Part shown: positions 1-7,356 of the stretch, in pieces
How the letters are laid out: each line of letters starts with the position of its first letter
Numbering within the stretch: the stretch's first letter is position 1
NCBI GenBank assembly: GCA_005808505.1
Contig: SYLX01000161.1
Location: forward strand, 1 to 32,746
Direction: 5' to 3'
Source: Bdellovibrionales bacterium
GTDB lineage: Bacteria; Bdellovibrionota; Bdellovibrionia; Bdellovibrionales; JAMPXM01
DNA: 32,746 nt
Position numbers and translations under genes: made by a program
The notes under the pieces: generated by a model
Database searches by the model: none
Told to the model about the DNA's origin: nothing
What the model saw: the letters and a program-made list of their open reading frames with translations, nothing else

Positions 1-846
1 ACTCAACCTGCCTTGAGTCGTCAGATAAAAAAGATCGAGGACATCCTTGGCTTCCCGGTTTTTGAGAGAACGAAACGTAGCGTAGAACTCACCGAAAGCG
101 GTCGGCTCGCGGTAACGCAAGTTCGCAAGATTTGGTTTGAGGCGCAAAAGCTCGCGGAAGTCACAGATCGTGGCTTGAAGAATGTCAGCGGCTCACTCCG
201 CATTGGTTCCATTTTCACACTAGGGCCGTACTTGATTCCGCATCTCCTCCCTTCGCGTCGCAGTCGGTTTCCCGAGGCGAAGTTCATCTTCAAAGAAGGG
301 AAAACTCCAGATCTCGTTCGAGAACTTGAACGCGGCACTCTCGATCTGGTATTCGCTGCCGACACTTTTGATCGCAAAGGAATTTGCCGCGAACCCCTTT
401 TCGAAGAGCCGCTGCTCCTCATCTCCGCGATTGATCATCCTTTAACGAAGAAACAATCTGTCTCGTTAAAAGACATTCGTCGCGAGGAGATGCTCGTCCT
501 CGAGGAAGGTCATTGCCTAAAAGATCAAGCGTTGAGCTTTTGCAAACACGGACGAAGCTCCGAGAAGAATCCGTACCAAGCGACGAGTCTCGAAACGATC
601 AAACATTTAGTGGGTGCTGGTTTGGGTTATTCACTCATTCCACTTCTAGCAACAATTAACGAGAAGCCAACAAACCAGCTCTACTCTTACCGTGAACTCG
701 ACGGCGTTGAAGCTTCGAGGCAAATCGTCATCGCCTACGCTCGTAAATCGCATAGGGCGAAGGAGATTGACCTTCTCGTGCGGCACTTCCGCGATCAGCT
801 GCAAACACTCGCTTCAGCAGGACTGAAGATCACACGCTCTCTCTAG
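1..846 (+). CDS. oxyR: OxyR-like LysR-family regulator (5' truncated)
   Basis: LysR-type transcriptional regulator, probably a peroxide sensor. The reading frame is open from the first base (TQPALSRQIKKIE...), so the gene starts outside the window and about 20-35 residues of the helix-turn-helix are missing. The visible part holds the end of the recognition helix, then the effector domain with GSLRIGSIFTLGPYLIPHLLP, as in OxyR. The two cysteines of the OxyR redox switch are present with exact spacing: Cys codons at 514-516 (in EEGHCLKDQ) and 541-543 (in SFCKHG), nine residues apart like C199/C208 of E. coli. The TSLETIKHLVGAGLGYSLIP segment is also OxyR-like. By family knowledge it would activate katG/ahpC-type genes when oxidised; no such target is visible here. 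It is followed by a PilZ-like gene with its own promoter-like sequence. Confidence 0.85.
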   Translation, partial: TQPALSRQIKKIEDILGFPVFERTKRSVELTESGRLAVTQVRKIWFEAQKLAEVTDRGLKNVSGSLRIGSIFTLGPYLIPHLLPSRRSRFPEAKFIFKEGKTPDLVRELERGTLDLVFAADTFDRKGICREPLFEEPLLLISAIDHPLTKKQSVSLKDIRREEMLVLEEGHCLKDQALSFCKHGRSSEKNPYQATSLETIKHLVGAGLGYSLIPLLATINEKPTNQLYSYRELDGVEASRQIVIAYARKSHRAKEIDLLVRHFRDQLQTLASAGLKITRSL

Positions 847-889
847 GCCCGACGATTGTCGTACCTCGAGACAGCCAAATCCGTGTTTA

Positions 890-917
890 TTGACACACTT
901 CAGAGCGGGATTACCAT
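890..917 (+). promoter_or_regulatory. Sigma70-like promoter for the PilZ-like gene
   Basis: A perfect TTGACA hexamer (890-895) is followed by a 16-nt spacer and TACCAT (912-917, four of six matches to TATAAT). It lies in the 101-bp gap between the OxyR-like gene and the gene at 948, and predicts a leader of about 25 nt. The assignment is by eye only. Confidence 0.45.
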
Positions 918-947
918 AGAGACAGCACCGAATTCAGGGGTCCGTGG

Positions 948-1280
948 ATGGAAAAGATGATCAAGAAGACCGCGCCGAAGAAAAAGTCAGCTTTCAAAAA
1001 AAGAAGCGCCATCCGATTCACACCTGATCTCGGAACGATCGCTCAGCTTGAACTCTTGAATCTCAAAAAGGTTCAAAATTTCGGAACCGAGATGACAGCC
1101 CTCGTGCTCGAAGAGTCCTATCGAGGCTGCGGACTTGCGCTTCCCCTAAGTGAAGCTCTACAAGTCGGCGACAAGGTCAAAGTTCGCATCGGAGCTGGCG
1201 CTCCTCTCATTGCGGAAGTTCGCTGGAGAACTGAACTCGATTCGCAGATCATGCGCATCGGCCTCATGTATCTCGAATAA
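948..1280 (+). CDS. Small PilZ-domain-like protein
   Basis: 110-residue soluble protein. After a basic, lysine-rich N-terminus (residues 1-22), the rest resembles a single PilZ fold: a beta strand with ALVLEESYRGCGLALP (in place of the usual D/NxSxxG segment), then LQVGDKVKVRIG, then a closing AEVRWRTELDSQIMRIGLMYLE, which matches the typical 'xVrWxxxxxxxxxGlxF' end of PilZ domains. Classical PilZ proteins bind cyclic di-GMP through RxxxR and D/NxSxxG motifs. The second is not intact here (ESYRGCG), so binding is uncertain. ATG 948 is preceded by GGGG at 937-940. It converges on pxpA, with stop codons 8 bp apart. Role unknown; a c-di-GMP adaptor or a degenerate PilZ protein is the best guess. 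Confidence 0.6.
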   Translation: MEKMIKKTAPKKKSAFKKRSAIRFTPDLGTIAQLELLNLKKVQNFGTEMTALVLEESYRGCGLALPLSEALQVGDKVKVRIGAGAPLIAEVRWRTELDSQIMRIGLMYLE

Positions 1281-1288
1281 ACTTAGAT

Positions 1289-2047
1289 TCAATCTCCCGC
1301 ACGAATTTCGATTCCCCGCTTCGAGAGTCGCTCACGCACGGCGTTCGCCACTGCCAGCGCGTTCGGTGAATCCCCGTGGATACAAAGAGTCGCAGCATTC
1401 ACCCTCAGCAACGTCCCGTCATATGCCATGAGAGTTCCATTTTCCACGATATCCAAAGCTTGCGATGCGGCCCGTGATGGGTCCTCAATCACGGCATCCG
1501 GAAGTGCTCGCGAACGCAGTCGACCATTACTTTCATAATACCGATCAACGAACGCCTCACCCCGAACAGCAAATCCCTCACGCCTGGCGAATTGATGAAA
1601 AGGCGAATCAGCGAGCGTCACAACGACGAGTTGATCATCGATCGCACGCACCGCACGGAGAACACAATCTGCCAGATCAATGTTTTGGGCCGAATCGTTA
1701 TAAAGGGCACCATGTGTTTTGACGTGCGAAAGCTTCGCACCAAAATGAGCGCAAACCTTTAGGAACGCTTGAATTTGCTCAATTAAACTTTTTGTAAGCT
1801 CGTCTTTTGCCACATTCAAAGTTCGTCGGCCGAAGTTCTCGCGATCAGGGTAACTCGGATGCGCACCGATCTTTAATCCGTGCGCGAGAGCCAGTCGAAC
1901 CGACTCCGACATCGACGTGACATCGCCCGTGTGTCCCCCGCAGGCGATGTTAACGGAACTCACGATTCGGTAGAGCGCCTCTTCACTCCCGTTTCGCAAA
2001 GCTTCGAGTGACTCGCCAGCATCGAGATTGAGATCGATTTGCTTCAT
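1289..2047 (-). CDS. pxpA: 5-oxoprolinase subunit A (LamB/YcsF family)
   Basis: 252 residues, full length for the family. Diagnostic motifs are in order: DLNLDAGES near the N-terminus, NIACGGHTGD (about residues 33-42), GAHPSYPDRENFGRR (about 61-75), HVKTHGALYN (about 108-117) and CIHGDSPNA near the C-terminus. PxpA acts with PxpB and PxpC as the ATP-dependent prokaryotic 5-oxoprolinase, opening pyroglutamate to glutamate in the cytosol. It is the last gene of the minus-strand run and starts 15 bp after the pxpC stop. ATG 2047 gives the canonical N-terminus. Confidence 0.95.
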   Translation of the reverse strand: MKQIDLNLDAGESLEALRNGSEEALYRIVSSVNIACGGHTGDVTSMSESVRLALAHGLKIGAHPSYPDRENFGRRTLNVAKDELTKSLIEQIQAFLKVCAHFGAKLSHVKTHGALYNDSAQNIDLADCVLRAVRAIDDQLVVVTLADSPFHQFARREGFAVRGEAFVDRYYESNGRLRSRALPDAVIEDPSRAASQALDIVENGTLMAYDGTLLRVNAATLCIHGDSPNALAVANAVRERLSKRGIEIRAGD

Positions 2048-2062
2048 GTTGAGTTCTGCTCC

Positions 2063-3019
2063 TTAAAGCGAAAGAGCCATCACGCTTCGCAGCTTATCTT
2101 GTTCAGCCAGAGCCTCCCAGGCTTCATCGAATTCAACCCGACGGAAGCGGATCTTCTGACCTGGGCGAAGCTGACCCAATTTAAAGAGATCAGCGCCGAT
2201 CACGTTGGCAATTTTCCGGTAGCCGCCGGTCGTCTGCTGCTCACAGAAAAGAATGAGCGGCTGACCCGATGACGTCACTTGGATCGCTCCTGCCGCAACA
2301 CCTTCTGAAATCAACTCGTCATCGTTTAATGAGTGAATTGATGGCCCGATCAAACGAAGACCTCGCCGGTTTGAATCCGCGCTAACCTCAAAATCAGAGT
2401 TAAAGAACTTCTCTCGCACGTCAGCCGAATAATCATCTGCTTGCGGGCCAAGGGTCACGCGAAGCTCGTGAAAGCTTCGATAAAGAGAACGCACTTGAAT
2501 GCCAGATCGCCTCGGCCTAGGCCAACACTTAGAATGGGCGGATCTAAGAATATCCCCAGTCTGGAGAGATCGATGAAACGGTCCACCCCATGGTCCGCTC
2601 AGATGAGTGGAACGACTTCCAAAAAAAGATGAAGCTTCCAATCCTCCACTTACCGCTAAGTACATTCGCGCACCTAGCTCAAGAGAACCGATTGTCACCG
2701 TTTGATTTTTTTCGATGAGAACGCTCGTCCACATTGGAAGCTCATGACCATGCCGATGGTCGCCAACCCGTATTGCACAAGAGGCTCCAGTGAGAGCAAT
2801 CCAAACATCCTGATGAAAGCGAAACGTTCCACCCACCATCGTCATTTCTAATGCGGCCTCTCGACTCTCATTGCCCACAAGGGCATTTGCAACTTCAAGA
2901 GCCCACAAATCCGCAGCACCCCCCGGGGAGATTCCGAGATGCGCAACTCTGAAACGGCCAAGATCCTGCACACTCGTCAGCATGCCCGGCGCAATCACTT
3001 CAAGAAGCGCTTCACTCAT
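2063..3019 (-). CDS. pxpC: 5-oxoprolinase subunit C (biotin-dependent carboxylase-like)
   Basis: 318 residues, KipA/PxpC family. The N-terminus has SVQDLGRFRVAHLGISPGGA, where family members carry their most conserved block. The C-terminal half holds EGVAAGAIQV, SGQPLILFCEQQTTGGYRKI and LFKLGQLRPGQKIRF, also typical. The ORF stays open upstream of ATG 3019, but that extension is low-complexity, has no family similarity and lies inside pxpB. ATG 3019 overlaps the pxpB stop as ATGA, which implies translational coupling. The protein pairs with PxpB in the 5-oxoprolinase complex. Confidence 0.93.
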   Translation of the reverse strand: MSEALLEVIAPGMLTSVQDLGRFRVAHLGISPGGAADLWALEVANALVGNESREAALEMTMVGGTFRFHQDVWIALTGASCAIRVGDHRHGHELPMWTSVLIEKNQTVTIGSLELGARMYLAVSGGLEASSFFGSRSTHLSGPWGGPFHRSLQTGDILRSAHSKCWPRPRRSGIQVRSLYRSFHELRVTLGPQADDYSADVREKFFNSDFEVSADSNRRGLRLIGPSIHSLNDDELISEGVAAGAIQVTSSGQPLILFCEQQTTGGYRKIANVIGADLFKLGQLRPGQKIRFRRVEFDEAWEALAEQDKLRSVMALSL

Positions 3020-3630
3020 GGCAAAGCTCCGACAGGGACGAAGCAAACTCGATCGCCTGGCGAGAGAAGAACCGAAGGGTCGCGCTGGAGATCGAACAAT
3101 TTTACGTCCGTGCGGCCTAGAATCCGCCATCCGCCTGGTGAAAACTCGGGATAGATGCCGGCTTGTTCTCCCGCAATCGCTACGCTACCCGCCGCAACTC
3201 GAAGACGTGGAGTTTCGAGTCGCGGAACAGAGAGTTCGCGAGGTAAGCCGAGTAAGTAAGGAAAGCCCGGTGAAAAACCCAAAAAGGCCACTGTGTACTC
3301 GGCTTTCGAATGTCGCGAGACAACTTCACTCACTGATAAGCCCGTGAGATGAGAGACTTCCGCTAAATCCGGACCCGATTCCTTGCCGTAACTAACGGGG
3401 ATTTTCACAAGAGCGTTTGATGGAGACGAATGAACTGTTTTTTCCAAAAGCGATTGAACCTTGAACTCTAGATCACGCGGCTTGATCGTCAGAGGATCAA
3501 AGTCAATCGTCAGAGTATTGTAAGCCGGGTGGAGATTACGGATGCCGTTTAACGGTTCCTTCGTCATCGCAAAGAAAAGCGCGTGCACGTGGCGATTCGC
3601 TTCCACCTCTGAAGCTTTTGAGAACTCCAC
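3016..3630 (-). CDS. pxpB: 5-oxoprolinase subunit B (KipI/PxpB family), start uncertain
   Basis: The family core is clear: AFLGFSPGFPYLLGLP, VPRLETPRLRVAAGSVAIAGEQAGIYP and SPGGWRILGRT. The coordinates use GTG 3630, the only standard start in the frame, which gives 204 residues. Homology seems to begin earlier: the in-frame codons just upstream read HFRYASDLSLR before VEF, matching the usual first strand ('xxxGDxALxVEF') of the family. The frame is closed by TGA a short way upstream and has no ATG, GTG or TTG in between. A GGAG at 3698-3701 sits 7 nt before an in-frame ATC at 3688-3690, so a rare start overlapping the permease 3' end is possible. The stop overlaps pxpC as ATGA. Confidence 0.88.
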   Translation of the reverse strand: MEFSKASEVEANRHVHALFFAMTKEPLNGIRNLHPAYNTLTIDFDPLTIKPRDLEFKVQSLLEKTVHSSPSNALVKIPVSYGKESGPDLAEVSHLTGLSVSEVVSRHSKAEYTVAFLGFSPGFPYLLGLPRELSVPRLETPRLRVAAGSVAIAGEQAGIYPEFSPGGWRILGRTDVKLFDLQRDPSVLLSPGDRVCFVPVGALP

Positions 3631-3676
3631 TCGAAGCGAAAGATCCGATGCATATCGAAAATGAGCAAAGGATTCG

Positions 3677-4462
3677 TTAGAAATACTGATAACGATTCTC
3701 CGTAGTCAAACGACGATCCGCCCAGCGGAAAAGACCTGCCGCCGTGATCCCCAAAGCAACGAGAGTCGTGCTTGCCACCCACCAACCTTCTATCGAAAGA
3801 GGAGCGTGTTGTCCAAGAGCGTACCGGAAAGAGTCAAGTGCCCATCGAAGCGGATTGAGCTCACTCAACGGACGGATCATCGCCGGAAGCTGATCGATCG
3901 GAATGAAAACGCCCGACAGCAAACCGAGAAGAAGGGAGCTAAAAAACCCGGTGAGGTTGACTCTCGGCCAGAGAAGCGTCCCTGCGACATTGAGGAGGGC
4001 AAGGCACGAGCAAAGCGTACTCGTAAACAAAATTGATCCGATCAAAGCCTCAAGTCGAATCGTCGAGTAGCTCACTTCGAAGAGTAACGAGCCACCGATC
4101 AAGATCAACGCCGCGCGAATCGTGCCGGTCAGTGCGGAAACCGCGCCAGACACCAGAAGAATCATCCAGCGAGGGTACGGTGCGGATAAAACGACCTGAA
4201 GCTGACCGGAGACTTGGAGTTCGTTGAGCCGACTCGTCGGTCCATTGAGAATGGCTTCGTAATAAATTTGGAAAACGAGTCCAGTCAGTACGAAGTGAAC
4301 ATACGGAACTCCATCAAAAGCTTTTGAATCGCTCTCGATTGGCAGTCTCGAAAAGATCAACAAGAAGATGAGAAACTGCCCAAGTTGCGCGATCAAAGCC
4401 CATCGATACTGCTTGGCCAAATGCAATTCGAGCCAAAAAAAAGCGCGAAATAGACTCGTCAT
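3677..4462 (-). CDS. ABC-2 type transporter permease
   Basis: 261-residue integral membrane protein with about six hydrophobic segments. A short amphipathic N-terminus (SLFRAFFWLELHLAKQYR) is followed by the first membrane span. The C-terminal half has GVFIPIDQLPAMIRPLSELNPLRWALDSFRYAL, the ABC-2 permease signature of NodJ/drug-export-type exporters. ATG 4462 overlaps the methyltransferase stop as ATGA. It needs an ATPase partner. None is adjacent, but an orphan ATPase on the same strand at 8268-8912 is the obvious candidate, and the genes between look like a peptide-modification operon. It may therefore export the modified peptide. The substrate is an inference; lipid or glycan export is possible. 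Confidence 0.82.
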   Translation of the reverse strand: MTSLFRAFFWLELHLAKQYRWALIAQLGQFLIFLLIFSRLPIESDSKAFDGVPYVHFVLTGLVFQIYYEAILNGPTSRLNELQVSGQLQVVLSAPYPRWMILLVSGAVSALTGTIRAALILIGGSLLFEVSYSTIRLEALIGSILFTSTLCSCLALLNVAGTLLWPRVNLTGFFSSLLLGLLSGVFIPIDQLPAMIRPLSELNPLRWALDSFRYALGQHAPLSIEGWWVASTTLVALGITAAGLFRWADRRLTTENRYQYF

Positions 4463-5238
4463 GCTGAACCCAATAATCGCAAGATGTAAGAACCTTCGGC
4501 GTGAAAAGCAGGCGTGAGCCCGGCGGCGCGAACTTCCAAGAGGAACTGCTCTTCGCTTGGATAGAAGTGATAAAAAACTAACTTCTCATCTTTGTTGTGA
4601 CGTCCGATGAAGGACCGGGCGCTATCTCCTTTTTCCCATTGGCGACCCAACCGCCAGCGAAGGATTTGCGATGCCCAAAAAAAAGGGGATTTGAACTCAA
4701 GCGGACGAATCTCTGGGGAGGTAAAGACTGCGCCATCGTTTTTCACAAGACGAGAAGCCGCCGAGTAGAACGCCACTCGTTTCTCTTGTCCCCGCAGATG
4801 GCCCGCGATCGCAGAAGTGAGGAAAACAAAATCGAAACTTCCGGCGGGAGATTTGTACTCTTCGAGCGAAGTCGTTACAAACTCGATCGACTTGCCGCGC
4901 GTGTGCGCATTTCTTTTTGCCGCTTCGATCATCTCCTTAGAGTAATCGATGCCAACTACTTCTAAGCCTGCCTTTTCGAGCGCGAAGGCTTCGCGTCCGC
5001 CTCCGCAGCCCACAACCAAAGTTCGCAGCGGCCGTCTCGTGACCTGCGAGAGATAGTGACTCACGACGGCTTCTTCATCCCAAAAAAGGCCAACATCCGC
5101 GACGTTTGCGTAATGACCGACTTCTACCTCGGAGCTATAGCGTTCAAGCACCCGCTTTTTCACGTCCGATTCATTGGTGAAAGCGGCACTTGTGAGTAAA
5201 TACCTAAGTTGTTTAAAGCGGCGGCTTGTGCTTACCAT
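4459..5238 (-). CDS. SAM-dependent class I methyltransferase
   Basis: 259 residues. Motif I is VVGCGGGRE (residues 75-83), followed by the acidic strand end GLEVVGIDYS (91-100), where the Asp is expected to bind SAM ribose. FDFVFLTSAIAGHL in the middle corresponds to motif IV. The N-terminal ~60 residues are a helical cap and the C-terminus is a substrate-side region with no recognisable relative. The product ends EGSYILRLLGSA and overlaps the permease start as ATGA. It is divergent from the pqqD-like gene (88 bp between starts), so both may share a control region. It could methylate the RiPP-like peptide or a small molecule; nothing in the sequence fixes the substrate. Confidence 0.8.
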   Translation of the reverse strand: MVSTSRRFKQLRYLLTSAAFTNESDVKKRVLERYSSEVEVGHYANVADVGLFWDEEAVVSHYLSQVTRRPLRTLVVGCGGGREAFALEKAGLEVVGIDYSKEMIEAAKRNAHTRGKSIEFVTTSLEEYKSPAGSFDFVFLTSAIAGHLRGQEKRVAFYSAASRLVKNDGAVFTSPEIRPLEFKSPFFWASQILRWRLGRQWEKGDSARSFIGRHNKDEKLVFYHFYPSEEQFLLEVRAAGLTPAFHAEGSYILRLLGSA

Positions 5239-5326
5239 AAAGACGGTTCTAAGCTCCTAGCGGCTTGGCGCTGATGCCATCTGCGATACCTTAGCAATCC
5301 CAGCCCTCGATAAGGATGATACGCTC

Positions 5327-5590
5327 ATGAAATTCACGCAGTCAAAAGACGTCGCTTGGAACTATCTTGAAGACAACATCATCGCCTTCAATCTTGGAGG
5401 AAATCGAGAATTCCACCATCTGAATGCGACCGCTGCGGTTGTATTCAACGCACTCGGCACTCCACGCTCTAAGGAAGAGCTGGTTCAAGCCTTGACGACC
5501 GAATTCGAGGTCAGCTCAGAGCAAGCCGCGCAAGATCTCGGATCGCTGCTCGCAGAGCTAAAGGCAAAAAACCTCATCGTCGAGGCATGA
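5327..5590 (+). CDS. PqqD-family peptide chaperone (RiPP recognition element)
   Basis: 87 residues, the size of a free-standing PqqD/RRE protein. The fold is suggested by the N-terminal strands (VAWNYLEDNIIAFNLGGNREFHHLN), the conserved NATAAVVFNAL helix start, and a C-terminal helical part (SKEELVQALTTEF ... LGSLLAELKAKNLIVEA). These proteins bind the leader of a precursor peptide and present it to a radical SAM or other modifying enzyme. It opens a three-gene operon and its stop overlaps the peptidase start as ATGA. AAGGA lies about 10 nt before ATG 5327. A poor sigma70-like pair (TTGGCG 5265-5270, TACCTT 5287-5292) is the only promoter candidate seen. Confidence 0.85.
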   Translation: MKFTQSKDVAWNYLEDNIIAFNLGGNREFHHLNATAAVVFNALGTPRSKEELVQALTTEFEVSSEQAAQDLGSLLAELKAKNLIVEA

Positions 5591-6051
5591 AAGTTTTCGA
5601 AGTCTCCGGCACGAGCATGTGGCCCGCACTGAAATCGGGTGACCAGATCTTCGCACGAGAAACCGCGCAAATCCACGTGGGCGATCTCGTTGTCATCTCG
5701 AACGACGAAACCGCGATTGTTCATCGACAGCTTCCCCAGGGCGTGACTAAGGGAGATCGGTTTCTCCTCGCAGACAAGCGATCACCGATCAATTACGTTG
5801 GCTCAAAGGTTATTCCTCGTCGCTGGGTCGGAACAAAGCCCCTAATCGCCGTTGGCTTAGGAGATCCGCTCAGTCAGAGACTTTCCGTCCTGCAAGCTTT
5901 CTTGTCCTGGAATCAACTCGCCTGCCGCTCTTCACTTGTAAGATATTGCTTCCTTCCGGCGCTTGTCGGTGTAGGATTTTTGCTTCGGTCGTGGATTTAT
6001 ACGAAAGCATTCTGCGAGATGAGGAAGTTCAATGTCCGACGAACAAACTAA
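5587..6051 (+). CDS. S24/S26-family peptidase, Ser/His (SipW-like) type
   Basis: 154 residues. The catalytic serine motif SGTSMWPALKSGD (residues 7-19, Ser10) is typical of signal peptidase I/LexA-clan proteases. GDLVVISN (32-39) and ETAIVHRQL (41-49) follow. The residue that is Lys in bacterial SPase I is His here (His46), as in SipW and eukaryotic ER signal peptidases, implying a Ser/His dyad. Unlike exported signal peptidases it starts directly with the catalytic domain. One hydrophobic segment lies late (about residues 118-136), so it may be a C-terminally anchored protein. It overlaps both neighbours, the pqqD-like gene by ATGA and the radical SAM gene by 20 nt, so co-expression is near certain. 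A leader peptidase role for the peptide at 7115-7333 is inferred. Confidence 0.78.
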   Translation: MKVFEVSGTSMWPALKSGDQIFARETAQIHVGDLVVISNDETAIVHRQLPQGVTKGDRFLLADKRSPINYVGSKVIPRRWVGTKPLIAVGLGDPLSQRLSVLQAFLSWNQLACRSSLVRYCFLPALVGVGFLLRSWIYTKAFCEMRKFNVRRTN

Positions 6052-7105
6052 ATCTGCCAGTGACTCGGATGGAGCCGGTGCACTCAGTACCGCGATTCAG
6101 AAAGCTTCGAAAATCTGTCTTCCCCTCAACGTCACGTTTGAACTCTCCCAAGCGTGCAATCTGCGCTGTACACACTGCTACAATTTCGATCGCAAACAAA
6201 TCGCGAGACCTAAATCTGAAAAGCCCGCATTGACGCCGCCAGAGATCAAACGCGTCCTGAAAGAGATTCGTGACGCCGGTGGTTTGATGGTGGCATTTAC
6301 CGGCGGAGAAGCGCTCCTTCATCCTCACTTGATCGACTTTGTCCGTGAGGCGCGTTCTTTGAAACTTGCCGTACGACTGAAAACGAACGGTACGCTCATG
6401 AACGAGAAAAAAGTCCGCGAACTCGTCGCGGCCGGAGTGACCGATATGGAAACGAGCCTCTACGGCGCAACCTCCGCCACTCACGATAAATTCACTCGGG
6501 TTCCGGGCTCCTTCGATAAAACAGTTGCGGGGATCCGCGAAGCCAAGGCTGTCGGAATTCAGTCGACCATTAACTTCATCATGCACCGAGGTTCGGCACC
6601 CGAAATCGGCGGCATGCTAAAACTTGCCGAGGAACTTCAGGTCGACCACGCCATGTCGCTTGAACTCACAGCTCGCTACGACGGAACAGACGACTCGCTC
6701 GAAAACCGACTCACGAAAGAGGATTTAGAGGCGCTCTACTCAGGACCCCATCGCGAATATTTCGCAGGTTCCATCAATACAACGGATTCTGTTCAATGCC
6801 CGTGTGCGGTTACGAACGCAGGGATCGGGTTTGACGGCACCGTCTATCCTTGTATCGGCGCACCCATTGCGGCCGGTGATCTTCGTCAAAACTCATTCAA
6901 AGAAATTTGGAAGAACTCAGAAGTCTTTCGATGGATTCGCGGACTCACTTTGCAAGACTTTAAATCTTGCGCGCCTTGCGAGGTCCGATCTTTTTGTCAG
7001 CGAAGTTCCGGTGCGATATTCACCAACACCGGAAACTATACAGGGCCGGAAGATTGGACGTGCGTTCAAGCCGGTCTATTGCGAGATCTCAACCAATCCC
7101 TTTAG
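6032..7105 (+). CDS. Radical SAM/SPASM peptide-modifying enzyme
   Basis: 357 residues. The radical SAM cluster motif is CNLRCTHC (Cys42, Cys46, Cys49), followed by the SAM-binding FTGGEALLHP (residues 89-98) and KTNGTLM. The C-terminal SPASM domain has seven cysteines (256, 258, 274, 313, 316, 322, 344) that can hold two auxiliary iron-sulfur clusters, with the typical GFDGTVYPCIG and CAPCEVRSFC segments. SPASM enzymes of this size next to PqqD proteins make thioether, C-C or decarboxylated links in ribosomal peptides (PqqE, AlbA, MftC and others). ATG 6032 has GAGGAA 5 nt upstream. It converges on the candidate peptide gene with 9 bp between stop codons. The reaction performed here cannot be predicted. 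Confidence 0.92.
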   Translation: MSDEQTKSASDSDGAGALSTAIQKASKICLPLNVTFELSQACNLRCTHCYNFDRKQIARPKSEKPALTPPEIKRVLKEIRDAGGLMVAFTGGEALLHPHLIDFVREARSLKLAVRLKTNGTLMNEKKVRELVAAGVTDMETSLYGATSATHDKFTRVPGSFDKTVAGIREAKAVGIQSTINFIMHRGSAPEIGGMLKLAEELQVDHAMSLELTARYDGTDDSLENRLTKEDLEALYSGPHREYFAGSINTTDSVQCPCAVTNAGIGFDGTVYPCIGAPIAAGDLRQNSFKEIWKNSEVFRWIRGLTLQDFKSCAPCEVRSFCQRSSGAIFTNTGNYTGPEDWTCVQAGLLRDLNQSL

Positions 7106-7114
7106 CTAGACGAC

Positions 7115-7333
7115 TTAGCTGAGCAAGACCGTGCAAGGCATCGTCGCTTTTCGACCACCGGTGCTCATGCTCGAGCAGGCTTTTCCAAGCATCGCGGGAG
7201 TTACTTTCTCGCTCTCCACTTTCGGAGTGACGTAAGCTTTTTTGAGTTGGTTTTGCGCGTGAGCGCCGACTTCACCCGTCGTGCCGCTAACTGTTTCGTT
7301 ATCTGACTGGGGGTGGAGGATGTCTTTTCCCAT
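7115..7333 (-). CDS. Candidate RiPP precursor peptide (72 aa)
   Basis: A 72-residue peptide from ATG 7333; the ORF continues further upstream, but a good GGGAG lies 7 nt before this ATG. Residues 1-33 are polar and leader-like. A YxxP motif (Tyr34-Val-Thr-Pro37) followed by KVESEKV resembles the element that PqqD/B1-type recognition proteins bind in lasso and related precursors. The tail from about residue 46 (AMLGKACSSMSTGGRKATMP...) is small-residue rich, has only two cysteines (Cys53, Cys67) and ends in Ser72. It lies 23 bp downstream of the HPr-kinase-like gene, in the same direction, and converges on the radical SAM gene. Precursor status is an inference from context and architecture; I do not recognise the product class. 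The tail does not look like a standard lasso core. Confidence 0.68.
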   Translation of the reverse strand: MGKDILHPQSDNETVSGTTGEVGAHAQNQLKKAYVTPKVESEKVTPAMLGKACSSMSTGGRKATMPCTVLLS

Positions 7334-7340
7334 GCTGCTG

Positions 7341-7345
7341 CTCCC
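7341..7345 (-). promoter_or_regulatory. Ribosome binding site fixing the precursor start
   Basis: GGGAG read on the minus strand, 7 nt upstream of ATG 7333, just after the kinase stop codon (7357-7359). It supports the 72-residue form over the longer frame that starts inside the kinase gene. Confidence 0.6.
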
Positions 7346-7356
7346 GATGTTTGAAA

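Noticed and set aside
6029-6586. Minus-strand open frame opposite the radical SAM gene
   Set aside because: Antisense to the CxxxCxxC and SAM-binding coding region; composition is a by-product of the codon bias.
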